DNA of 64,000 bases from Streptomyces flavotricini (GTDB taxonomy: Bacteria > Actinomycetota > Actinomycetes > Streptomycetales > Streptomycetaceae), in assembly GCF_020639365.1 (NCBI RefSeq), contig NZ_JAINUL010000001.1, forward strand, positions 6,049,650 through 6,113,649, in the 5' to 3' direction. The notes under the pieces are model-generated. The model was not told where the DNA came from. It worked only from the letters and a program-made list of their open reading frames with translations, and searched no databases. Of the stretch, positions 32,412 to 40,069 are shown piece after piece. Position 1 is the stretch's first letter. Each line of letters opens with the position of its first letter. The translations under genes were made by a program, and so were the position numbers.

Positions 32412-32456
32412 GTCAAGAAAACATTGACACGAGCGAGTTGTCAAGAATTCGTTGAC
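32412..32456. promoter_or_regulatory. Duplicated operator GTCAA-N7-TTGAC
   Basis: GTCAA-GAAAACA-TTGAC at 32412-32428 and GTCAA-GAATTCG-TTGAC at 32440-32456 have identical arms and spacer length, 28 bases centre to centre, immediately upstream of the small membrane gene on the minus strand. The whole patch is AT-richer than its surroundings. TTGAC also can serve as -35. Very likely the site of the HTH protein encoded downstream. Confidence 0.65.
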
Positions 32457-32521
32457 ACCCCTCCCTCCGGCGGGCCCGCCTGGCGGGCGCCGCGGAGCGG
32501 GCGGGGCTTCCCGGACGCCGC

Positions 32522-33583
32522 CTACAGCGGAGCCTGCTGGAGCGGTACGGGCCGGGGCGCGGCCGGCGGCGGATCCAGCCGGACCGGGGGCGGCGGGGAC
32601 GCCGGCAGGGTCAGCCCCGTGACCCCGCAGGGGGTCTCGGCGGTCGCGTACGGGAGGTGCAGGCGGCCCTGCGGGCTCCACAGTCCGGTCCCGAGCCAGC
32701 CGTCGGGCGCGGGGAGCCGGAACACGTGCCGGTCGGCGGGGCGCCACAGGCCGATCCCGCCGCGCTCCAGCCGGAGCGCGACCCCGCAGCTCTCCGGCAT
32801 CAGGGCCTGCCCCGGCTGCACCGCGAACGGGGTCCCGGCCTCCCCGCGCAGGCACTCCGGGAAGCGCACCGGGCGGGAGCTGCCCAGCACCCCCCAGCCC
32901 AGGCGCGGTTCGCCCGGGGCGTCCGAGCGGATCAGCAGCAGCCCGCTGTCGGGATCGGCCAGCAGCAGCCGGTCGTCGCTGCCCTCCGCGATCTGGAGCA
33001 GCGGGGAGACCTCGCCGCCGCGGCCCAGGTCCACCGCGACGGCCTTGGTGGTGCCGTCCAGTTCGCGGTCCAGCGCCAGCATCCGGCCGGCCCGGTCCAG
33101 CCAGACGCCGCCGGAGCACCGGCCCGGGATGCGGGCGACCTGCCCGAAGGGGCCCCCGGCCACCTGCCAGACCGTGGTCCCGGTGGCCGATGCGGCCAGC
33201 GCGAAGGCGCCGCGTCCGTCGGGGGACGGGGGCAGCAGGGAGATCCGTACCCCTTCGTCCGCGGGCTCCACCGAGCCCAGCGGGAGCTCCCCGGTCCGCG
33301 GCCCGTCCGCGGCGCCGCCCGTCGGGTACAGCAGGGCGAAGGCGTGCCGCAGCGCGACCCGCCGGTGGATCAGCACCCGCCCGTCGGCCAGCGCCAGCAC
33401 CTCGCTGTCGGCCTCCTCGGGCTGGGCGAGCGGCAGCGGCACCGCGTACGGCTCGGGCCCGGCCAGGGTCCAGCGCTCCGGGTACCGGGCCTCCCCGTCC
33501 CCGGCGAGCCGGGCCGCGTACGACCCGTCCGCGGCGATGGTGAACGGGGCCGTCGTCGTGATCTCGATGGCACAGACAGTCAT
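32522..33583 (-). CDS. Hypothetical protein, beta-propeller-like
   Basis: 353 aa. It starts MTVCAIEITTTAPFTIAADG and continues as a string of short beta-strands with recurring Gly-Leu-Trp or Gly-x-Trp turns (GGVWLDRAG, GIGLWRPADR, GLWSPQGRLH) typical of propeller blades. No signal peptide and no catalytic motif. The tail is Pro-rich. Proteins of this look occur as single genes in Streptomyces; role unknown. Confidence 0.65.
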   Translation of the reverse strand: MTVCAIEITTTAPFTIAADGSYAARLAGDGEARYPERWTLAGPEPYAVPLPLAQPEEADSEVLALADGRVLIHRRVALRHAFALLYPTGGAADGPRTGELPLGSVEPADEGVRISLLPPSPDGRGAFALAASATGTTVWQVAGGPFGQVARIPGRCSGGVWLDRAGRMLALDRELDGTTKAVAVDLGRGGEVSPLLQIAEGSDDRLLLADPDSGLLLIRSDAPGEPRLGWGVLGSSRPVRFPECLRGEAGTPFAVQPGQALMPESCGVALRLERGGIGLWRPADRHVFRLPAPDGWLGTGLWSPQGRLHLPYATAETPCGVTGLTLPASPPPPVRLDPPPAAPRPVPLQQAPL

Positions 33584-33697
33584 CCGTGCGTCACCTCCGG
33601 GGAGGAAGCTAGTTTTCGCAGTTCGGGCCGAACAACACGACCTTCCCGGCTTCACACGTACGGGTGGCCGCCCGGCGGTTCGGCTCTGTCCGCGGCG

Positions 33698-33943
33698 GTG
33701 ATTGTGCTGTGCGACAGCGGGGCGTTCGGGGTGAGCCGGGTTGGTTGGGGTCACCTGATCTGCTTGCACCTCCTGCTTCAGGCGACCCCCGAGCGCGTCG
33801 TCGTCCTGGACGCCGGTGAACTGGACAACGTTGTCCCGCTCGGCCTCCGGAAGGACGCCCCCGGCCAGACGTGGTGCCTGGGCCTCGGCGTGACCACCGC
33901 CGACAAGGTCCTGGAGGACCTGCGCACCTTCCTCGTCCGGTAG
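33698..33943 (+). pseudogene. Probable gene remnant (C-terminal fragment)
   Basis: 81 codons from GTG 33698. The part from ~33785 has almost pure G/C third positions and reads VVVLDAGELDNVVPLGLRKD, then WCLGLGVTTADKVLEDLRTFL, clearly coding-like, while the 5' part is less biased and lacks a ribosome binding site. It stands in a 442-base gap (33584-34025) that otherwise holds only the promoter areas of the propeller-like gene and the Nif3 gene. A degraded gene is more likely than an intact small one; parent family unknown. Confidence 0.4.
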
Positions 33944-34025
33944 GACGCGGCGGGCGTACGGGGTCCCGGCCGCCCGGGACCCCGTACGGACGGACCCGCT
34001 CCCGTGCGGACGGTAGCCTTGGCCT

Positions 34026-34892
34026 GTGCCCCGTCTCTCCGAAGTCATCGCCGCGCTGGACGCCCTCTGGCCCCCGTCGCGGGCCGAGCAGTGGGACGCC
34101 GTCGGAACCGTCTGCGGCGATCCCGACGCCGAGGTCTCGCGCGTCCTGTTCGCCGTCGACCCCGTGCAGGACATCGTCGACGAGGCCGTGAAGCTGGGCG
34201 CCGACCTGGTCGTCACCCACCACCCCCTCTATCTGCGCGGGACCACCACCGTCGAGGCCGGCACCTTCAAGGGCCGCGTCGTGCACACGCTGATCAAGAA
34301 CGACATCGCGCTGCACGTCGCCCACACCAACGCGGACACCGCCGACCCCGGCGTCTCCGACGCCCTCGCCGGCGCCCTCGACCTGCGCATCACCGGCCCG
34401 CTGGTCCCCGATCCCACCGACCCCGGGGGCCGCCGGGGCCTCGGCCGGATCTGCGAGCTGGACCACCCCGAGACCCTGCGCGCCTTCGCCGCGCGCGCCG
34501 CCGCCCGGCTGCCGCGGACCGCGCAGGGCATCCGCGTCGCCGGCGACCCCGAGGCGCTGGTGCGTACCGTCGCCGTCAGCGGCGGCTCCGGCGACAGCCT
34601 CTTCGACCAGGTCCGGGCCGCCGGCGTGGACGTGTTCCTCACCGCCGACCTGCGCCACCACCCGGTGTCCGAGGCCCGCGAGCGGAGCCCGCTCGCCCTC
34701 GTCGACGCCGCGCACTGGGCCACCGAGTGGCCCTGGTGCGAGCAGGCGGCCGCGCAGCTCGACGCGATCTCCGAGCGCCACGGCTGGGGTCTGCGCACCC
34801 ACGTCTCGCGCACGGTCACCGACCCGTGGACGGCGCACGCGCCGTCCGACGTTCCTTCATCTCCCTCTTCTATCTCAGGAGCCCCCAACTGA
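34026..34892 (+). CDS. Nif3-like dinuclear metal centre protein
   Basis: 288 aa, GTG start. SEVIAALDALWPPSRAEQWD and the metal motif VVTHHPLYLRG match the NIF3/YbgI family, with the second ligand set in DVFLTADLRHHPVSEA and LVDAAHWATEWPW. YbgI proteins form toroidal hexamers with two metals per subunit; biological role is unsettled (GTP cyclohydrolase I type 2 is the old annotation). It overlaps the zinc-ribbon gene. Confidence 0.9.
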   Translation: MPRLSEVIAALDALWPPSRAEQWDAVGTVCGDPDAEVSRVLFAVDPVQDIVDEAVKLGADLVVTHHPLYLRGTTTVEAGTFKGRVVHTLIKNDIALHVAHTNADTADPGVSDALAGALDLRITGPLVPDPTDPGGRRGLGRICELDHPETLRAFAARAAARLPRTAQGIRVAGDPEALVRTVAVSGGSGDSLFDQVRAAGVDVFLTADLRHHPVSEARERSPLALVDAAHWATEWPWCEQAAAQLDAISERHGWGLRTHVSRTVTDPWTAHAPSDVPSSPSSISGAPN

Positions 34893-35632
34893 ACGCCGAG
34901 CCCGCCGACCAGATCCGACTTCTCGACGTCCAGGCCCTGGACGTCCGGCTGTCTCAGCTCGCCCACAAGCGCAAGTCGCTGCCGGAGCACACCGAGGTCG
35001 ACTCCCTGACCAAGGACCTGACGCAGCAGCGCGACCTGCTCGTGGCGGCCCAGACGCAGGCGAGCGACGCCGCCCGCGAGCAGACCAAGGCGGAGCAGGA
35101 CGTCGACCAGGTGCGCCAGCGCGCGGCCCGCGACCAGCAGCGGCTCGACTCCGGTGCGGGCATCTCCGCCCGTGACCTGGCGAACCTGCAGAGCGAGGTC
35201 GTCTCCCTCGCCAAGCGCCAGGCCGACCTGGAGGACGTGGTCCTGGAGGTCATGGAGCGCCTGGAGGGTGCCCAGGAGCGGGTCACCGAGCTGACCGAGC
35301 GGGTCTCCGCCCTCGAAGCCAAGCTGACGGACGCCACCGCCCGCCGCGACGCGGCCACCGGCGAACTCGACGCCGAGGCCGCGAAGGTGACCAAGGACCG
35401 CGAGGTCATCGTCGCGTCGATGCCCACCGACCTGATGGCCCTGTACGAGAAGATCCGCGTCAAGCAGGGCGGCGTCGGTGCCGCCCGCCTGTACCAGCGC
35501 CGCTGCGAGGGCTGCCGCCTGGAGCTCGACATGGCCGAGGTGAACGAGATCAAGGCCGCGGCCCGCGACCAGGTCGTGCGCCACGAGAACTGCGGCCGCA
35601 TCCTGGTCCGTACGGCCGACTCGGGCATCTGA
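34889..35632 (+). CDS. Coiled-coil zinc-ribbon protein (CT398-like)
   Basis: 247 aa. The start is a CTG at 34889 overlapping the Nif3 stop (CTGA): AGGAG lies eight bases upstream and the next in-frame ATG/GTG is far inside the conserved coiled coil. Residues ~10-175 form long helices (LTQQRDLLVAAQTQASDAAR and similar heptads). The C-terminal ribbon has RRCEGCRLEL and HENCGRILVR, so CxxC plus HxxC rather than four cysteines. Family members are linked to nucleic acid or flagellar functions; here it is coupled to the RNase H/phosphatase gene by TGATG. Confidence 0.83.
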   Translation: MNAEPADQIRLLDVQALDVRLSQLAHKRKSLPEHTEVDSLTKDLTQQRDLLVAAQTQASDAAREQTKAEQDVDQVRQRAARDQQRLDSGAGISARDLANLQSEVVSLAKRQADLEDVVLEVMERLEGAQERVTELTERVSALEAKLTDATARRDAATGELDAEAAKVTKDREVIVASMPTDLMALYEKIRVKQGGVGAARLYQRRCEGCRLELDMAEVNEIKAAARDQVVRHENCGRILVRTADSGI

Positions 35633-36963
35633 TGCACGGGCACGTCCGGTTCGTCGTGGAGGCGGACGGCGGCTCCCGGGGCAACCCGGGGCCCGCGGGC
35701 TACGGCGCGGTCGTCCTCGACCCGGCGACGGGCGAGACGCTGGCCGAGCGCGCGGAGTACATCGGCGTCGCGACGAACAACGTGGCCGAGTACAAGGGCC
35801 TGATCGCCGGCCTGAAGGCCGCCCGCGAGCTGTCCCCGGACGCCGTGGTGCAGGTCCGCATGGACTCCAAGCTGGTCGTCGAGCAGATGTCGGGCCGCTG
35901 GAAGATCAAGCACCCGGACATGAAGCCGCTCGCGGCGGAGGCGGCGAAGATCCTGCCGCGCGCACAGGTCACGTACGAGTGGATCCCGCGCGAGCGCAAC
36001 AAGCACGCCGACCGGCTCGCCAACGAGGCGATGGACGCGGGCAAGCGCGGCGAGCAGTGGGAGCCGTCGGCCTCTTCGGCCGCCCTGGACGCCTCGGCGG
36101 CCCGCGCCCTGGCGACCCCGCCGGCCGGACCTCCGGGGGACGCGGCGAAGGGCGCCGCGGCCGTACGGGCGGCCCTCGCCACCGCGTCGGGTACGCCGGT
36201 CACCGCACCGGCACGGGGGGAGGCGGGCGCCGACACCCTGTTCACGGAGCAGGGCGCCACCGCATCGGGACGCATCCCCGCCCCGGCACCGGGCCCGGCC
36301 CAGGCCCCGTCCGCCACCCCGGGCTGGGGCCCCGACATGGGGACCCCGGCCACCTTCGTGCTGCTGCGCCACGGGGAGACGGCCCTCACCCCGCAGAAGC
36401 GCTTCTCCGGCAGCGGCGGCACCGACCCCGAGCTGTCCGGGGCCGGCCGCCGCCAGGCATCGGCGGTGGCCGAGGCCCTGGCCGCCCGCGGCACCGTCCA
36501 GACGATCGTCAGCTCCCCGCTGCGCCGCTGCCGGGAGACCGCGCAGGCCGTCGCGGACCGCCTCGGCCTCACGGTCACCGTCGAGGAGGGGCTGCGCGAG
36601 GTGGACTTCGGAGCCTGGGAGGGCCTGACGTTCGGAGAGGTGCGCGAGCGCTTCCCGGACGACCTGCAGGCCTGGCTGGACTCCCCCAAGGCGGCCCCCA
36701 CGGGCGGCGGCGAGAGCTTCACGGCCGCCACCCGCCGCATCTCGGCGACCCGGGACCGGCTGCTGGCCGCACACGCGGGCCGCACGGTGCTGCTGGTCAC
36801 GCACGTGACCCCGGTCAAGATCCTGGTCCGGCTCGCGCTGGGCGCCCCGCCGGAGGCGCTGTTCAAGATGGAGCTCTCCGCGGCCTCCCTCTCGGCGGTG
36901 GCCTACTACGCCGACGGCAACGCCTCGGTCCGCCTCCTGAACGACACCTCGCACCTGCGCTAG
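35632..36963 (+). CDS. Bifunctional RNase HI / acid phosphatase
   Basis: 443 aa. The N-terminal RNase HI domain shows VVEADGGSRGNPGPAGYG (first Asp), NNVAEYKGLIAGL (Glu), VRMDSKLVVEQMSGRW (Asp) and RNKHADRLANEAM (last Asp). An Ala/Pro linker (~150-240) leads to a histidine-phosphatase domain with LLRHGETALTPQKRFSG, SSPLRRCRETA, EVDFGAWEGL and LLVTHVTPVKI. The RNase cuts RNA in RNA-DNA hybrids; related actinobacterial fusions also dephosphorylate alpha-ribazole phosphate, a B12 intermediate. Followed directly by rnpB on the opposite strand. Confidence 0.93.
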   Translation: MHGHVRFVVEADGGSRGNPGPAGYGAVVLDPATGETLAERAEYIGVATNNVAEYKGLIAGLKAARELSPDAVVQVRMDSKLVVEQMSGRWKIKHPDMKPLAAEAAKILPRAQVTYEWIPRERNKHADRLANEAMDAGKRGEQWEPSASSAALDASAARALATPPAGPPGDAAKGAAAVRAALATASGTPVTAPARGEAGADTLFTEQGATASGRIPAPAPGPAQAPSATPGWGPDMGTPATFVLLRHGETALTPQKRFSGSGGTDPELSGAGRRQASAVAEALAARGTVQTIVSSPLRRCRETAQAVADRLGLTVTVEEGLREVDFGAWEGLTFGEVRERFPDDLQAWLDSPKAAPTGGGESFTAATRRISATRDRLLAAHAGRTVLLVTHVTPVKILVRLALGAPPEALFKMELSAASLSAVAYYADGNASVRLLNDTSHLR

Positions 36964-37003
36964 CGGGACGGCGGGCCGGCCTGGGGACGCACGGCGAAGA
37001 CGA

Positions 37004-37038
37004 CGAAGGGCCCGCCCCTGACGGGGGCGGGCCCTTCG
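37004..37038. terminator. Bidirectional terminator after RNase H gene and rnpB
   Basis: CGAAGGGCCCGCCCC and GGGGCGGGCCCTTCG make a perfect 15-base stem on a five-base loop, serving the + strand gene and the minus-strand RNA. Confidence 0.85.
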
Positions 37039-37050
37039 GCTTCGTCGAGT

Positions 37051-37460
37051 GCAGAACAACCGGAGCTGTACGCCGGGTTCTGTCGCCCGGTGACCTCGCG
37101 GTCGCCGGGGAGACGGCCATCCATCTAGGACCGGCGTTGCCGCCGGCCTCCTGCGGTCTACCCGCGAACTCGGGCGGGCAGCCCTCGAACGTTCGCGCAG
37201 AGCCGTCCGAAAACGACTCCTCTTGACCTTGCTCCGGGTGGGGTTTACCTAGCCGCCTGGGTCACCCCAGGCGCTGGTGGTCTCTTACACCACCGTTTCA
37301 CCCTTACCGAGGGCCGAAGCCCCCGGCGGTCTGTTTTCTGTGGCACTGTCCCGCGGGTCACCCCGGGTGGCCGTTAGCCACCACCCTGCCCTGTGGAGCC
37401 CGGACGTTCCTCGGCGGGATCCGGGGACCCCGACGCGGCCGTCCGCTCCGGTTGTTCTGC
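37051..37460 (-). ncRNA. rnpB: RNase P RNA (class A)
   Basis: About 410 nt on the minus strand. The two ends pair as helix P1: GCAGAACAACCGGAGC at the 5' end (37460-37445) with GCTCCGGTTGTTCTGC at the 3' end (37066-37051). Internal universal pieces are visible: AGGAACGTCCGGGCTCCACA with GGGCAGGGTGG, the GTGCCACAGAAA segment, GGGTGAAACGGTG, and GGTAAACCCC, then AGATGGATGGCCG near the 3' side. Catalytic RNA that trims tRNA 5' ends. Ends are set by P1 and could shift a few bases. Confidence 0.95.
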
Positions 37461-37496
37461 GAGTGACCATGCTACCCGCGCCCGGCGCCGCGCTTG

Positions 37497-37517
37497 ACCT
37501 TGACGCAGCGGCAGGGT
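37497..37517. promoter_or_regulatory. MerR-type promoter dyad
   Basis: ACCTTGACGC-A-GCGGCAGGGT is a 21-base dyad with two mismatches, lying between TTGACC (37494-37499) and TCTACT (37519-37524), which are 19 bases apart. The long spacer with an intervening dyad is the hallmark of MerR-activated promoters; it controls the adjacent merR-like gene. Confidence 0.7.
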
Positions 37518-37531
37518 TTCTACTGGAGGGC

Positions 37532-38269
37532 ATGCGGATCGGAGAGATCGCCGCGCTGGTCGGGGTCACCACCCGGGCCATCCGGCACTACCACCATGTC
37601 GGGCTGCTCCCGGAGCCGGAGCGGCGGCCCAACGGATACCGGGCGTACAGCGTGCGCGACGCCGTCCTGCTGGCGCGGGTGCGCCGGCTCACCGAGCTCG
37701 GGCTGAGCCTCGACGAGGTCCGGGACGTGCTCGCGGACGACGCGGGGCGCGAGCTGGCCGACGTACTCCAAGAGCTCGACGCCGACCTGGCCCGGCAGGA
37801 GGCCGCGATCCGGGAGCGCCGCCAGCGGCTCGCCGCGCTGCGCGCCGCACCGCCCGGGGAGGACGGGCCGCTCTCGCCCGCCCTCGCCGCGCTGCTCGCC
37901 GAGGCCCCGGAGACGGACTCGCCGACCGCCGCGCTGGACCGCGAGCACCTGACGCTGCTGGACGCGGCGGGCGTCGGCGGCGCCGAACTGTACGCGGCGC
38001 TCGGCCCGCTGGCCGCCGATCCGGCGGTCCTCGCCCTGTACGAGCGGCTCGACGAGCTCGCCGACGCCGCCGTCGACGACCCGCGCATCCCGCCGCTCGC
38101 CGCCGCCATGGTCGCGGCCGTGCCCGACGGGATCTTCGACGCGATCCCGGCCGGCGGCGGGGTGGCGGGCGAGGGGTTCAAGGAGGCGCTGCTCGCGGAG
38201 TTCGCCCCGGCGCAGGCGGAGGTCGTCCGCCGGGTCATGGAGGCGTTCACGCAGAGGGGCCGGGGATGA
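37532..38269 (+). CDS. MerR-family transcriptional regulator
   Basis: 245 aa. ATG 37532 is chosen: GGAGGG precedes it and the protein begins exactly at the conserved MRIGEIAALVGVTTRAIRHY. YHHVGLLPEPERRPNGYRAY completes the winged helix, and a coiled-coil (LDADLARQEAAIRERRQRLA) follows. The C-terminal ~130 residues are a helical effector domain without TipAS or metal-binding cysteines. Probably autoregulated through the dyad just upstream. It overlaps the following membrane gene by ATGA, so both likely answer the same signal. Confidence 0.9.
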   Translation: MRIGEIAALVGVTTRAIRHYHHVGLLPEPERRPNGYRAYSVRDAVLLARVRRLTELGLSLDEVRDVLADDAGRELADVLQELDADLARQEAAIRERRQRLAALRAAPPGEDGPLSPALAALLAEAPETDSPTAALDREHLTLLDAAGVGGAELYAALGPLAADPAVLALYERLDELADAAVDDPRIPPLAAAMVAAVPDGIFDAIPAGGGVAGEGFKEALLAEFAPAQAEVVRRVMEAFTQRGRG

Positions 38270-38907
38270 GCGCGGTCCGGGCGGTGTGCGAGGCGGCGCG
38301 GGCCCGCATACCCGTGCCCGTACGGAGGCTGCTGCGCCACGAGCTGCGCGCGGGCGCCTCGTTGGCGCGGTGGGCGCTGCGCCGGCCGCCGCACGGGGTG
38401 GGCGCGGGGGAGCTCGCCGCCGGGTACACGGGACCGCAGACGGCCATGATGTACGGGCTGGTGTTCGTGGCGCTGGTCGAGACGGTCGCACTGTCCTTGC
38501 TGATCCCCTGGCCGGCCGTGCACCGGGTGGTGCTCGTACTCGACGTGTACGGGGTTCTGCTGATGCTCGCGATGCACGCCGCCTGCGTGACCCGGCCGCA
38601 CGTGGTCCGCCGGGACGGCTCCCTGCGGATCCGGTACGGGGCCCTGTTCGACCTCGTCGTCCCGCCGGAGGCGGTGGCCTCGGCCCGGGTGGACCGGCGC
38701 TACCCGCAGGGCCGGCTCGTCACGCTCTCCGGGGACGGGGTGCTCGACCTGATCGTCGGCAGCCAGACCACGGTGACCCTGGAGCTGACCCGGCCGCTCC
38801 CCTTCACCCGGCCCCTCGGCGCACGGGCCGAGGCCCGTACCGTCCGCTTCCACGCCGACGACCCGCGCACGCTGGTGGCCGCACTGCGGCAACCCGCACC
38901 CCCGTGA
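38266..38907 (+). CDS. Membrane protein coupled to MerR regulator
   Basis: 213 aa. After a basic N-terminus (RRLLRHELRAGASLARWALR) come two helices, MYGLVFVALVETVALSLLIP and VVLVLDVYGVLLMLAMHAAC, and a cytosolic beta-rich domain with SLRIRYGALFDLVVP and GVLDLIVGSQTTVTLELTRP. The latter resembles bacterial PH-like domains. It starts inside the MerR stop, so it is probably the regulator's output. Function unknown. Confidence 0.72.
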   Translation: MSAVRAVCEAARARIPVPVRRLLRHELRAGASLARWALRRPPHGVGAGELAAGYTGPQTAMMYGLVFVALVETVALSLLIPWPAVHRVVLVLDVYGVLLMLAMHAACVTRPHVVRRDGSLRIRYGALFDLVVPPEAVASARVDRRYPQGRLVTLSGDGVLDLIVGSQTTVTLELTRPLPFTRPLGARAEARTVRFHADDPRTLVAALRQPAPP

Positions 38908-39054
38908 CGGGCTGCCGCACTGCGTCGGGACTCTCCGGGGGGATGAGGAGCCGTGCGCCGAGCGTGGCAAGGAACAGGCGGCCGTGTCTTGTCAAAAACG
39001 GCACGCGCCGGCGGTTCCCGGCCAAGGTTCACGGGCCGCGGCCCGCACCGCCAC

Positions 39055-39990
39055 TCACGCACGCGGCCCGGCAGCTCCCTCGTCGGGGAGCAGCAGGCTG
39101 GTGATCCTGCCCGGTACCCGGTCCAGGGCCGATCCCGGCGGCAGCCCGCCGCGCAGTGCCGCGAACCGGGCGGGCGGCAGCCCGGTCAGGGCCTTCACGT
39201 CCCGGCCGAGGTGGGCCTGGTCGTGATAGCCGCAGGCCGCGGCGACCTGCGCCGGAGCCACCCCGGCGGCCAGCAGCCGCAGGGCGTGCTGGAGCCGGAA
39301 CACCCGCGCGACGCCCTTGGGGGACAGGCCGACCTGCTCGCGGAAGCGGGCGCGCAGCGTACGGGCGCTCCAGCCGGTCCCCGCGGCGGCCAGTGCCAGC
39401 GAGCCGCTGTCGGCCCACAGCCGGGACAGCGCCCCGCGCACTTCGGGCGCGGCGACCGGACCCCGCTCCAGGCGGGCGGTGAACACCGCGTCGAGCAGGT
39501 CGAAGCGCTCGGACCAGGAGCCGAGTGCCCGCAGCCGCTCCGCCAGGAACCGGCCGCCGGGCCCGAGCACCTCGGCGGGGTCCACGCGGGTCTCCCCGAA
39601 GTGCGCGACGGGGATGCCGAAGAGCCGGTAGGCGCCGAGCGGGCTCATGTTGACCTCCAGCCCGTGGACGGCGCCCGCGTGCACTCCGATCGCCCAGCCG
39701 GTGCGCGGGCCGCTGATCAGGACGCCGGCGGCGGGCCGCAGCCGCGCGGGCGGCTCCGCCCCGCCCCGGGAGACCCACAGCCCCTCGTCGAAGGGGAAGA
39801 CGAGCGTGACGTGCCCGGTGGGGAGCTCCAGCCTGCGCCGGGGCGCCGTGAACCGAGTACGGAACCCGGTGTAGTTGACGATGTGCGGGCGCAGCGCGGC
39901 GGCCGGCCGGCGGCGGCGCGCGTCCGAAGACCCGGCCGGCGGCGCCGTGGCCGGTGCGCCCGGCCGTACGGACATGTCGACGGAACCCAT
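39055..39990 (-). CDS. AraC-family regulator
   Basis: 311 aa. GGGGGAGG is 7 bases upstream of ATG 39990. N-terminal sensing region starts ALRPHIVNYTGFRTRFTAPR. The C-terminal double helix-turn-helix reads LALAAAGTGWSARTLRARFREQV, GLSPKGVARVFRLQHALRLL and PAQVAAACGYHDQAHLGRDVKAL, with the G-Y-x-D-x-x-H-x-x-R-D-x-K form. Its target is unknown; the neighbours give no hint. Confidence 0.9.
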   Translation of the reverse strand: MGSVDMSVRPGAPATAPPAGSSDARRRRPAAALRPHIVNYTGFRTRFTAPRRRLELPTGHVTLVFPFDEGLWVSRGGAEPPARLRPAAGVLISGPRTGWAIGVHAGAVHGLEVNMSPLGAYRLFGIPVAHFGETRVDPAEVLGPGGRFLAERLRALGSWSERFDLLDAVFTARLERGPVAAPEVRGALSRLWADSGSLALAAAGTGWSARTLRARFREQVGLSPKGVARVFRLQHALRLLAAGVAPAQVAAACGYHDQAHLGRDVKALTGLPPARFAALRGGLPPGSALDRVPGRITSLLLPDEGAAGPRA

Positions 39991-40069
39991 CGCCGGCCTC
40001 CCCCGCCTGCTGCGCAGATGATGACAGGCGGCGGGCGCCCGGGGCCATAGCCGGCGGGGGGTGAACCGC

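Noticed and set aside
37051..37460. Plus-strand open frame through the rnpB region extending the MerR gene upstream
   Set aside because: The sequence is RNase P RNA on the other strand and the MerR protein begins at its conserved N-terminus at 37532.
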